64,000 nucleotides of DNA, taken from JAIOSF01 sp047159865. Its GTDB lineage: Bacteria > Campylobacterota > Campylobacteria > Campylobacterales > Arcobacteraceae. The stretch spans positions 2,108,001-2,172,000 of the forward strand of contig NZ_AP038804.1 of the NCBI RefSeq assembly GCF_047159865.1. Reading direction: 5' to 3'. The notes beneath the pieces are model-generated. The model worked only from the letters and a program-made list of their open reading frames with translations. It did not search any database and was not told the origin of the DNA. This document shows positions 25,960 to 35,493 of the stretch, piece by piece (positions within the stretch are counted from its first letter, which is position 1; each line of letters opens with the position of its first letter). Made by a program: the position numbers and the translations under genes.

Positions 25960-26941
25960 CGACACTCCTTTTTTGAATAAAATAATATACCAATGGCAAA
26001 AATATTATAGCAATAATTAGACTAATAAGAAAGAAATTTTGTGTTATAAAATATTTTAAATTAAAAAGGTCTGTATATTTTGCTTTTAGTATAAACTTTA
26101 TGTTGTGTTTATTATTTGCTATATTAATTCGATGTGAGTAAATATTTGAACCTCTATATTCATCATTTTTTAGTATGTTTTTATATTCTTTTGGAAATTC
26201 ATTCTTTAATGAATAGTTATTGTCATTACCTAAAAGCCCATATCTGAAATCGTGATGTACTAAAAAATCGCCATTATTATCACAAATAGAAATATTATAT
26301 AAACTAGAATCATGGAGTGTTTTGAAAAAATTTCTCAAAGAAATATTATAAATCAAAACACCTTGAATTGTTTTATTGTTACCGTAAACTCCAATTCCAA
26401 TTCGTAGTGTTGGTTCTTTGGGTAGAGTTATTTTACCATTGTCCCTATTTAGGTCTATTTTTGAATAACCAATTTCTAAAGGTTTTAGTTGTATGAATTG
26501 TTGAAAGTAGTTCTTATTAAATTTATTTTGTAAATTCTTTTCTTTTACAATACTAGACATAGCATTGTCCCCATAAAGAGAGATAGCATTTCCATTTATT
26601 CGCAGTTTTTCCATACCATTTTTATCTAAGTATCTGATTTGTGTTATATCTTGAAAAGACTTTTTATTGTGTAAAAATAGTTCTAAAAGTTTTTTTTTCT
26701 CTTTTTTATCTACTATATATTGATAAAATAGTTGATTTGATTGAAGCGCTTTTAATGATGTAGTATACTGACTAATCATATTGAGAAATATTCTCTCTTT
26801 TGAAAGATAGTTTTCATAATACTGATTTTTAGAGATATCTACTAGTGTAGTATCTTGAGAAGTGGTTTTTAAAAAAAGACCACCTATAGATATAAAAACA
26901 GCAACAATTAAGAAATAGATAAATAAAAATCGAATACTCAC
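25934..26941 (-). CDS. Membrane protein with a Cache-like periplasmic sensor and no output domain
   Basis: 335 residues. One membrane segment at about 5-25, a periplasmic region of roughly 270 residues with a double-Cache-like pattern (DITQIRYLDKNGMEKLRING, GVLIYNISLRNFF, ISICDNNGDFLVHHD), a second membrane segment (about 297-321), and then only some 14 cytoplasmic residues. No kinase or other output domain is present. Coupling with the kinases on both sides (one-base overlap upstream, 26-base overlap downstream) suggests it senses a ligand and works by contact with them. Confidence 0.85.
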   Translation of the reverse strand: MSIRFLFIYFLIVAVFISIGGLFLKTTSQDTTLVDISKNQYYENYLSKERIFLNMISQYTTSLKALQSNQLFYQYIVDKKEKKKLLELFLHNKKSFQDITQIRYLDKNGMEKLRINGNAISLYGDNAMSSIVKEKNLQNKFNKNYFQQFIQLKPLEIGYSKIDLNRDNGKITLPKEPTLRIGIGVYGNNKTIQGVLIYNISLRNFFKTLHDSSLYNISICDNNGDFLVHHDFRYGLLGNDNNYSLKNEFPKEYKNILKNDEYRGSNIYSHRINIANNKHNIKFILKAKYTDLFNLKYFITQNFFLISLIIAIIFLPLVYYFIQKRSVDEKNNIGS

Positions 26942-29900
26942 TATTTATCCTTTAATTCGATTAAAATAGTGTTAAATATTTTAATTGTTTCTTCATAGTC
27001 AAAATTTTCAATGCTATTTTTTAGTTTAAATACTTGAGAATTTTTTATAAGTAATTTTAGGTTGTCAACAATATTTTTGAATAAATCATCGTTATTTTCA
27101 CCATTATCTAGCATATCGATGAGGGTTTGTATGCTATTTATAAGATCATCTCTATCCATTCTTTCTATCATTTTAGTTGGTTGATTGTGTTTTATTGAGT
27201 TGATTGCATTACATATTTTTTTCATCTCCTCTTCTAGTACAGTTGTATCAACACTACTTAATGATATTTTTAATTGTTTATCTATGTCATGGATAATGTC
27301 ATGAATATTATCAAATCCCAATGATAAGCCTTTGAGTGTATGTATAATTCGAATCACCACTTCTTTATCATTATTTTGTAGAGATTTTTTAAGTATATCT
27401 ATATCATTTTTATGATTTTTACAAAACTTTTCAAGTGCTTCCAAATAATTGTTTTCATCTCTCCATATTTTTAAACCTTGTTCAATATTTATGATATCTT
27501 TTAGGGACTCTAAATTTAACTGCTTATCTACTATTGTGTTTGTAGTAATGATTTTAGAATTTTTCGTACCTAAATGAGAAGGAACTACATTTTCTATCTC
27601 ATCAATTAAGTCATTTAAAATAAGAGGTTTGAGAGCGAACCCATCCATACCATATTGTAGTGTCATTGCTTGTTCTTTTTTTGTTACAGAGGCTGTGAGC
27701 GCGATAATAGATATATGTTCTCCTGTCTCTTTTTCTTTCTCTCTTATTTTTTGTGTTGTTTCAATACCATCCATCAATGGCATATGAATGTCCATTAATA
27801 TAAGATCAAAATTATTTGGTTTTTCTAACTCTTTAAGCACTTCTAATCCATTTTTTGCCCATGTGATTTTATGTCCAAGTTCTATTCCTAAATTTATTTG
27901 AACTAATTCGGCATTTAAATCATTATCTTCTGCTAAAAGAATATTAAATAATCGTTTTGACTCAACAATTGTGTGATCGATTGTATTGTTATATAGCGAA
28001 GATTCTGTACACGGTGTTTTGGTAAGTGGCAGAGTTATAGTAAAAGTAGAACCATTATAAATTTTACTTTCTACAATGATATTTCCATCCATCAAATTCA
28101 CAAGTTGTTTACTAATAACAGTACCTAGTCCAGTTCCTCCAAATCGTCGTACTGTAGATGCATCTGCTTGTACAAATGCATCAAAAATAGTACTTAGTTG
28201 GTCTTCACTCATACCAATACCTGTATCAATAATTTCAAAAATAATTACTTTTCTTTTTGGATATACTTTTAGTGTAACACTACCATTTTCTGTAAATTTT
28301 ATGGCATTTCCAATTATATTTATCATCACTTGTTTAATTCTATGCGGATCACCTAAATAGCAGTTTTCTAAATCTTCTAATCGTAATATAAGGTCAATAC
28401 CTTTTTGATTTGCATTTACTTCTAGCATACCAATTACTTCTGCTAATAAGTTTTTGAGATTAAAAGGGATGTTTTCTAAATCTAGTTTTTGAGATTCTAG
28501 TTTACTAAAATCTAAAATGTCATTAATAATTTGTAACAATCCACTCGCGGATGATTTTGTTTTTTTAATATATTCATTTATCTCTTCAGGTAAATTTTTG
28601 GAACGAAGTGCCAGATCTGTAAAACCTAAAATAGCATTCATAGGTGTTCGTATCTCATGACTCATATTTGCTACAAATTCACCTTTTGCAATAGAAGCTT
28701 GTTCTGCTGATATTTTAGCATTTTGGAGTTGGGTTTCTATCATTTTTCTTTCACTTATATCGAGTATGATTCCAATCATTTTAAGTGGTTTTTTAAATGT
28801 ATCAAATTCAACTTCTGCTTGTACAAATATATATTTTCGTTTATTGTTTTTTAGTTTGATGCTAAATTCAGCTTTAAAAGTTTCTAAATTATTAATAGCT
28901 TGATTTAATTGCTGAAGAACTCTATCTAAATCTTTTGCTTCAATCATATCAATAAAATGGTTACGATCCAAAAGGCTCTTGTCATCAAGTTCATAGATTT
29001 CATACATTTGTTGAGAACCTCTAATTTTACCTGTTGCTATCTCTAGTTCCCAGCTACCCATCTGTGCTATTCTTTGAGCTTCTTCTATTTTCTTTTCATT
29101 GGTTATATCTTTTCTTATTGCAGTATATCCAATAAGTTTATTTTCTAAATTATAAACAGGACTTATACTTGCCTCAACCCAATAATACCCACCATCTTTT
29201 TTTCTATTTTTAATGATACCTTTCCAAGTTTTTTCTTTTTTTATTGTTTCCCAAAGATTAGTGTAAAGTTCATTTGACATATCAGGATGTCTAACTATTC
29301 TATGATTTTTTCCTTCCAATTCTGAAAATTCATATCCACTAATTTCACAAAATGCTTTTGACGCATAAGTGATATTTCCCTCAACATCAGTTGATGAAAT
29401 AATAATATGTTCATCAGTAAGTGCTAGTTGATTCTTTAGGTTTTGTTCTTTTATTTTTTCATGTGTTATATCTCGAACAGCACCAAATGTTCTTGATAAA
29501 TTTCCATTACTATCAACTTTATGGACAGCTCTTTCTTCAAGTATTTTCAAGTTTCCTGAGGGAGTTATTATTTTATGAATCACACTATATTGTGAATTTG
29601 ATTGTAGTGATTTTTTAAATGCCTCTTTTACTCTTTTTTTATCATCGTTATGAATACATCGAATAAAATTGTCATAAGTTAAATGAAAATCATTTTTATC
29701 TACTTCAAAAATATCGTATACTTCATCCGACCAATACAGTGTTTTGGAAACTAAATCGTATTCCCAACTACCCATATTCGTTACTTTTTGTGCTTCTGTA
29801 AGTCGATTTGTAAAACTTACAAGATCTTCTGTCATTTTGTTAAATGTTTTGGCTAAAGTACCCACTTCATCATTACTTTGAATATGTGATTTTTGATTGA

Positions 29901-30900
29901 AGTCATCTTTAGAGAAAGCATCGACAGTTTTGGTAAGTTCAATAATAGGATTACTTAAATTTCTTGAAATAGTAATAGAAAGTAAAAGTACCATAGGGAT
30001 AACCAATGCAAGCATAGCATACAGATCATTTTGGTGACTTTGAAGGTTTTGAAATAACTCCTCTTTATCAATCTTTACAACAATACCCCAGTTTATATTT
30101 TGTATATAAGTAGTTGCAGCAAAAACTTCTATAGAACGATAATCTTTTACATTTTGAAAAAAGCTTATTTCATTGTTTAGAGCCTTGAATATTGTGCTGT
30201 TTTGATTTGATTGAGTAATTATTCTTTTTTCTATTGAATTGGTATCAAATCGTCGTGGTGTTAAGATATATCCACCATCAATGGTTCTTTTAGCGATGAT
30301 GGTTTCCCCTGTTTTTCCAAGACCAGTATAATCAGAAGTTATTTTTTTTAATTCGTCTAAACTAACATCGATATATACAGTACCTATAATTTTATTTTTT
30401 GAATAAATAGGCGCTCTTGATTGGAATACCAAAATACCATCTTTATTTTTAATATTTAGTCCTATCTTTATGGCTTGAAGTTGTTCGATAGAAAGAGGAA
30501 AAGAGAAAATCTTATTATTTATAAGCTTAGAATCTGTTGCTGAAAGAATATTTCCTTGCAAATCAGTAACCTTTACTTCTTGAATCTCATTTATACTATT
30601 TTTAAATTCTTCTATAATTATGTTTATTTTATTTAAATGATTTTTGTGAGAGTTTTGACTGTATTGTTCAAGTAAATCTGAAAGCTCTCTTCTATTTGTT
30701 ATGATTGACAATAAGTTTTTATTATTATTGAGATACTGTTCAATTCTATGTTTTTGTATATTTGCTACAGATAAAAGTTGATCTTTGGTGATGTCGATAT
30801 ATTTTTGTTTGTCATATTTATGGGCGATAAAACTAAATATAACAAACATTACAGTAACACTAAGAAATAAAGAGAGAAGTATTTTAATTTTAATTTTCAT
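26941..30900 (-). CDS. Hybrid histidine kinase: Cache-HAMP-3xPAS-HisKA-HATPase-REC-HPt
   Basis: 1319 residues. In order: membrane segment (5-27), periplasmic Cache domain (33-290), second membrane segment (about 293-312), HAMP, three PAS repeats (about 372-485, 492-600, 605-715), dimer domain with MSHEIRTPMNA (His near 746), ATPase domain (FGGTGLGTVISKQ), receiver (LILMDIHMPLMDG, Asp near 1035), and an HPt domain with HTLKG (His near 1187). It can therefore relay phosphate internally and on to another response regulator. It is first in the three-gene operon with the Cache-only protein and the REC-kinase. The PAS2 sequence is of the Aer-like aerotaxis type (HRIVRHPDMS). Confidence 0.93.
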   Translation of the reverse strand: MKIKIKILLSLFLSVTVMFVIFSFIAHKYDKQKYIDITKDQLLSVANIQKHRIEQYLNNNKNLLSIITNRRELSDLLEQYSQNSHKNHLNKINIIIEEFKNSINEIQEVKVTDLQGNILSATDSKLINNKIFSFPLSIEQLQAIKIGLNIKNKDGILVFQSRAPIYSKNKIIGTVYIDVSLDELKKITSDYTGLGKTGETIIAKRTIDGGYILTPRRFDTNSIEKRIITQSNQNSTIFKALNNEISFFQNVKDYRSIEVFAATTYIQNINWGIVVKIDKEELFQNLQSHQNDLYAMLALVIPMVLLLSITISRNLSNPIIELTKTVDAFSKDDFNQKSHIQSNDEVGTLAKTFNKMTEDLVSFTNRLTEAQKVTNMGSWEYDLVSKTLYWSDEVYDIFEVDKNDFHLTYDNFIRCIHNDDKKRVKEAFKKSLQSNSQYSVIHKIITPSGNLKILEERAVHKVDSNGNLSRTFGAVRDITHEKIKEQNLKNQLALTDEHIIISSTDVEGNITYASKAFCEISGYEFSELEGKNHRIVRHPDMSNELYTNLWETIKKEKTWKGIIKNRKKDGGYYWVEASISPVYNLENKLIGYTAIRKDITNEKKIEEAQRIAQMGSWELEIATGKIRGSQQMYEIYELDDKSLLDRNHFIDMIEAKDLDRVLQQLNQAINNLETFKAEFSIKLKNNKRKYIFVQAEVEFDTFKKPLKMIGIILDISERKMIETQLQNAKISAEQASIAKGEFVANMSHEIRTPMNAILGFTDLALRSKNLPEEINEYIKKTKSSASGLLQIINDILDFSKLESQKLDLENIPFNLKNLLAEVIGMLEVNANQKGIDLILRLEDLENCYLGDPHRIKQVMINIIGNAIKFTENGSVTLKVYPKRKVIIFEIIDTGIGMSEDQLSTIFDAFVQADASTVRRFGGTGLGTVISKQLVNLMDGNIIVESKIYNGSTFTITLPLTKTPCTESSLYNNTIDHTIVESKRLFNILLAEDNDLNAELVQINLGIELGHKITWAKNGLEVLKELEKPNNFDLILMDIHMPLMDGIETTQKIREKEKETGEHISIIALTASVTKKEQAMTLQYGMDGFALKPLILNDLIDEIENVVPSHLGTKNSKIITTNTIVDKQLNLESLKDIINIEQGLKIWRDENNYLEALEKFCKNHKNDIDILKKSLQNNDKEVVIRIIHTLKGLSLGFDNIHDIIHDIDKQLKISLSSVDTTVLEEEMKKICNAINSIKHNQPTKMIERMDRDDLINSIQTLIDMLDNGENNDDLFKNIVDNLKLLIKNSQVFKLKNSIENFDYEETIKIFNTILIELKDK

Positions 30901-30984
30901 ATCAAAATTCCTTAGTTAAGATAATCCATTTTATTATATGAATACTAAAAGATAACTTTCTCAAAGTTTAAGTTATGAAATTTA

Positions 30985-32799
30985 TTATATAAGTCCCCAA
31001 TATTTAATAAAGTTATCATCTATATCGATGATTTTTCTTTGTCTTAAATCATCAATTACAGATTTTGTACAAACAACATCATCTGGCCATCTTCTTTGAA
31101 AATTGTCATGATTATTTTTGTTTGTAGCATCGATACTAACTGTTTGTCCATCGATATAAATATCTCTATTGCTATCGATATTATTCACAACTCTCCAAAT
31201 TAGCATGTATGGATTATTGAGTTCATTGTTTTTTTCATCAACGATTGCAAGGATTTTGATATGATTAAAAAGTGGTTTTAATTCATCGATAAGATATTTT
31301 TGGCTTCTATTTTTCTCCACAGATATAACTACAATAGGACTTTTTGTATCAGTATAATACTGTTTAAGTCCTTTGATATCTTTAGATATATTTTGCATCT
31401 TTTCTAAAAGTACAGCATCTTCTAAAATTTCTATACCAAGTTCAGCTATATCATTTCCAGTACAATCAATCCCAAGTTTTCCACCAACTGCAAACTTTGG
31501 ACTACTATGATCGAGTGCATCAACAACACCTTTTGTAATAAGTATATTGTCAGTTGTAAATCTATCTAAAATATAAGGTATCACTTCCATACTTGGTAAA
31601 TCAGGGGCATCTTGATCTACAAAAATAGCGTGCTTTACAAAACTCATTTGACCAACTCCCCAAAAAGCGTGCATGATTTGTTGAGCATGACCTGGGTATG
31701 CTGTTTTTATTTTTCCTAAGATTAGATTATGAAATACACCATTTTCAGGCATATAATAATCTAACAAATCAGGTGCAGTAGTTTGTAAAAGAGGTAAAAA
31801 TATTCGCTCTGTTGCATGACCCATATATTTGTCTTCTAAAAGAGGTTTTCCTACAACTGTTGCTGCATAGATAGGATTTTTTTTACTAGTAATCGCCGTA
31901 ACATCCATAAATGGATAATCTTCTTCTAAAGTATAGTATCCAGTATGATCTCCAAATGGTCCTTCTATTCTCATATTTTCAACATCAACTAAGCCTTCAA
32001 TAACAAAGTCTACATCGTTTGGCACATAGATATCGTTTGTGATAGATTTTACTAGTTGTGCATTTTTCTTTTTAACAAAACCATATAACATAAGTTCAAA
32101 TACACCAATTGGTAATGGCGCTTGCCCACACCAAATATACATAGGATCTCCACCAATACCAATAGAAACAGGCATCTTTTTACCAGCTTTTTTGTATTCG
32201 TGAAAAAAGTGATTTGAATCTTTATGTATCTGCCAATGCATCCCTACTGTTTGGTCATCATAAATTTGAAGTCGGTACATCCCTACATTGTGCATAGTGC
32301 CATCAAGGCTTGTAGTGTATACTTGTCCCATAGTAATAAACGGACCACCATCTTGTTCCCAAGTTGTTAAAACTGGTATGTCACTTAGTTTTGCTTCTTT
32401 TCCTAGTTTGATGATTTGTTGACATTCCCCTTTTCCTTTGAGTCTTTTTGGAAAAACTGATTTTAGATTGAAAAGTTGTCCGAACATTGCAAGTTTGTTC
32501 ATAAAACCAGTTGGTGGTTTCATTTTAAGTAAGCCTTCTATCTCTTTTGCTATTTTATCACCATCACCTATGAAAAGCTCGACTGCTTCTTCGTTACAAA
32601 AAACATTCATGAGTACTGGAGTATCAAATGTTTTATTGTTTTTTTTATCAATAGGATTTGTAAAAAGTAGGGCTTTGCTATCCTCTTTTTTTACTTCTAT
32701 ATAAGCAATGTGTGGAATCTCAAGATAGATATCTAAAGGTTCATCGATTATTCTTAATAAGTTATTTTCTTTTAGTTGTTTTATTATTTTATCTTCCAT
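30985..32799 (-). CDS. UbiD-family prenylated-FMN decarboxylase
   Basis: 604 residues from the ATG at 32799; an in-frame TTG at 32820 would lie upstream of the promoter box and is not preferred. The UbiD family is shown by GDHTGYYT near residue 310, the VRLQIYDDQTVGMHW-like segment, and PDLPSMEVIPYIL. Members need prenylated FMN (from UbiX) to decarboxylate aromatic or enoic acids. In Campylobacterota the relative acts in menaquinone synthesis by the futalosine route, which is the likely role. An extended -10 box ends 6 bases before the ATG, so the mRNA may be leaderless. Confidence 0.88.
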   Translation of the reverse strand: MEDKIIKQLKENNLLRIIDEPLDIYLEIPHIAYIEVKKEDSKALLFTNPIDKKNNKTFDTPVLMNVFCNEEAVELFIGDGDKIAKEIEGLLKMKPPTGFMNKLAMFGQLFNLKSVFPKRLKGKGECQQIIKLGKEAKLSDIPVLTTWEQDGGPFITMGQVYTTSLDGTMHNVGMYRLQIYDDQTVGMHWQIHKDSNHFFHEYKKAGKKMPVSIGIGGDPMYIWCGQAPLPIGVFELMLYGFVKKKNAQLVKSITNDIYVPNDVDFVIEGLVDVENMRIEGPFGDHTGYYTLEEDYPFMDVTAITSKKNPIYAATVVGKPLLEDKYMGHATERIFLPLLQTTAPDLLDYYMPENGVFHNLILGKIKTAYPGHAQQIMHAFWGVGQMSFVKHAIFVDQDAPDLPSMEVIPYILDRFTTDNILITKGVVDALDHSSPKFAVGGKLGIDCTGNDIAELGIEILEDAVLLEKMQNISKDIKGLKQYYTDTKSPIVVISVEKNRSQKYLIDELKPLFNHIKILAIVDEKNNELNNPYMLIWRVVNNIDSNRDIYIDGQTVSIDATNKNNHDNFQRRWPDDVVCTKSVIDDLRQRKIIDIDDNFIKYWGLI

Positions 32800-32805
32800 A
32801 CTTTT

Positions 32806-32814
32806 ATTATAGCA
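32806..32814 (-). promoter_or_regulatory. Extended -10 promoter immediately before the UbiD-family gene
   Basis: Read on the minus strand, TGCTATAAT matches the extended -10 consensus TGnTATAAT exactly. Its last base lies 6 bases before the A of the ATG at 32799. Start of transcription would fall at or within a base or two of the start codon. No Shine-Dalgarno is seen. Confidence 0.55.
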
Positions 32815-32860
32815 AAACAACTATTAGTTCATATGGGTTTTATATCTCTTGATAATATTT

Positions 32861-35218
32861 TTAAGATATATAACTATTTACATCCACTTCATCTATTTGT
32901 TCCGCTGTTAAATTTTCTTCTGCATATTTTTTATAAAAACCACTTGTCAAAAATAATTCAAAGATATCTTTATCGATGTGCTTGTCTTTAACCATAAAAC
33001 TCAATATTTTAATAACTTCAGAGAGTTTTTTTGGTGTTTTATATGGTCTATCTGAAGAACTTAAGGCTTCAAAAACATCAGCCAATGCAATAATTCTAGC
33101 AGGGATAGAAAGTTGCTCTTTTGTTAGTTGTCGAGGATAACCTGTACCAATGAGTGTTTCGTGGTGTCCTCCTGCATATTGTGGTACATTTTTAAGGTTT
33201 TCTGGAAATGGTAGCATCTCTAACATTTTTATTGACATGATTACATGTTCGCTAATTTTAAATCGATCTTCTTTTGTTAAAGTACCTCTTTCTACGGTTA
33301 AATTGTAAATCTCTCCTAAATTATAAAGATCTTTTGGAACTTCCATCTTAAAGTTGTACTTGTCATGTTCCTCTTGTGAAAAGTTTGTCCGTGGAATAAT
33401 ATGACTTTTCTTATTTGCAAGAATGTATTCTATATTACTGTCATTTTTTTCATATCTTAGTTCTTCATCATAAGAAAGCCCAATACTATCATCAAAATAT
33501 TTTTGCCATGTTCTTTGAGCTATCATCTTAATTCTATCTTTACTTTTTTGATCCATATATTCACCACCAACATTAGATATTGCTACAAAATTAAAATCAT
33601 CAATCAGTTTTTGTTGTTCAATTTTCAAGTTATTTTCTAATTGTTTTTTATCTTTTGTATTTTGCAGTTGTTTATGATAGTCAATTATCAAATCACGATA
33701 AACAATTTCAAATCGCATTCTGATTTCATGAATTCTATTGTAAATAGTTTCTAATTTTGTTGCTTTATCTATGATATATTCTGGTGTGGTTACTTTTCCA
33801 CAATCATGCAACCAAGCAGCAATACTAATCTCTCTCATTTGATCTTCATTTTCGATTGTAAAATCTTCAAAAACACCATTTTTTGCTTCAGAAGCAATCT
33901 TGGCTAACTCTATACTTATAATAGGAACTTTGTTACAATGTTCACCATTGTATTCCGATTTTGCATCAATTGCACCAGCTATGAGCTCTATAAAAGAATC
34001 CATGAGTTTCAGTTGAGCTTCTTCATACTCTTTAATAGAAGTTGACATAGAAACTAATGAATCTGAAAGAGAAGATAGTTCACTTATTTTAGTATTGATA
34101 TGTATAACTTCATCAAATTTTCTATTTTTTATCTTCTCGTTTTCTATCTCAAGTGCATGGATTGGTTTTGAAACTAGTTTTGTTAAATAAAACATAACCG
34201 GAGAAAGTAATAACATTACAAATAAATTCAGAATAATAGCATAAGTTATCTCTTCATTATAGGGAGCCATGATGATTTCTTTTGGTGTTAAAGTTATAAG
34301 CTGGCTTTTTGTTCCTAAAGGAGATACTAAAATACTATTAGATATAAAATATATTTTTTCGTTAAATGATATAGATAAATTTTTGAGCTTTATTTGATTT
34401 ATAAATTCACTTATATCCTCTTTTGAAATGTGATGATCTACATTCGAAGCAAGAAGTTTATTCTTATCTTGGTCTAATAAAAAAGAGAGAGATCCTTTAA
34501 TATCAGTTTCAGATTTCAAAAGTGATGAAATAGTTTTAAGTGAAACATCTACTCCTATGATGTTATGGGTATTCTTTATTTTTTTTGCGTAAGTTAGACC
34601 TAAAGAATCAAAGTTTGAAAACTGATAAGGTTCGGTTTTAATAATATTTGAATCATTGAAAGCTTTTTTATACCATGGTCTTTTTGTTGGATTATAATTT
34701 GAAATTTCACTTGTTGTTCTAAGTATTTTTAAATCTTTATTTAAAAAGCAGTTTTCTTGTATTCGTTGCGTTGCCTTTTGACTTACTTTTAAAAGTAGCC
34801 ATCGTTCTTTATGATTGGAATTATACTTCATTCTTAAAGATGGATTAACATCTAAGTTTATAACTTCATAAAAATCACCATTTTCATATCCTATATACAT
34901 GGCATAGATAAAAGGATAACTACTCATAAAAGTTGTAAATTTATTTGTTAAGGGGTGTGTAAGAAGTTCTTCTGGTTTTTTAGTACTTTCATCTAGCAAT
35001 TCTGTTATCGTTACAATGTTAGTAACAGAATTTTCTATATTGTCTATTTTTAAAGATGTGTTGGAAGCGGTTTTTTTCATATCTTTTTCTACAGACTCTA
35101 AAGCTATTGTTTGTGAAAAATAGTATTGTAATCCAAGTGTAACAAAAAGAGTAAGCAAAACTATTAATGTAAATATAGTAAGAATTGTTGGGCGTATTCC
35201 AATATGTAGGTTTTTCAT
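32861..35218 (-). CDS. Cache-containing HD-GYP phosphodiesterase with large insertion
   Basis: 785 residues: membrane segment (about 13-35), periplasmic Cache sensor (to about 320), second membrane segment (about 325-350), HAMP-like linker, then an HD-GYP domain. The motifs HDCGKVTTPE (near 470) and HHETLIGTGYP (near 684), then ALADVFEAL, are intact, so c-di-GMP hydrolysis is expected. Normally about 65 residues separate the first two motifs; here about 210 do, because of a charged insert (DYHKQLQNTKDKKQLENN and following). The start has a good aaggaac. It is upstream of the UbiD gene but probably a separate transcript. Confidence 0.88.
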   Translation of the reverse strand: MKNLHIGIRPTILTIFTLIVLLTLFVTLGLQYYFSQTIALESVEKDMKKTASNTSLKIDNIENSVTNIVTITELLDESTKKPEELLTHPLTNKFTTFMSSYPFIYAMYIGYENGDFYEVINLDVNPSLRMKYNSNHKERWLLLKVSQKATQRIQENCFLNKDLKILRTTSEISNYNPTKRPWYKKAFNDSNIIKTEPYQFSNFDSLGLTYAKKIKNTHNIIGVDVSLKTISSLLKSETDIKGSLSFLLDQDKNKLLASNVDHHISKEDISEFINQIKLKNLSISFNEKIYFISNSILVSPLGTKSQLITLTPKEIIMAPYNEEITYAIILNLFVMLLLSPVMFYLTKLVSKPIHALEIENEKIKNRKFDEVIHINTKISELSSLSDSLVSMSTSIKEYEEAQLKLMDSFIELIAGAIDAKSEYNGEHCNKVPIISIELAKIASEAKNGVFEDFTIENEDQMREISIAAWLHDCGKVTTPEYIIDKATKLETIYNRIHEIRMRFEIVYRDLIIDYHKQLQNTKDKKQLENNLKIEQQKLIDDFNFVAISNVGGEYMDQKSKDRIKMIAQRTWQKYFDDSIGLSYDEELRYEKNDSNIEYILANKKSHIIPRTNFSQEEHDKYNFKMEVPKDLYNLGEIYNLTVERGTLTKEDRFKISEHVIMSIKMLEMLPFPENLKNVPQYAGGHHETLIGTGYPRQLTKEQLSIPARIIALADVFEALSSSDRPYKTPKKLSEVIKILSFMVKDKHIDKDIFELFLTSGFYKKYAEENLTAEQIDEVDVNSYIS

Positions 35219-35493
35219 TTAGGTTCCTTATTCTTTAATATTATATTTATAAAATCCTTATAATAATATTTATTCTTATAAAAAAGAAAAAGGAATATAG
35301 CTATAATAAATTACATAAAGATACATATCAATGAAATTTAAAAAATTTATCAATATAATTATTTCAATCAAAAGTAAAGAGATGGTACAGTTATAAAGTT
35401 AAAACATTGCTAATTATATTTCAACAGTTTAGTAAAAGTATTAATTACATATATACTTAATAGTATCATGTAAAATGTAAGTGAGGCTACAAA

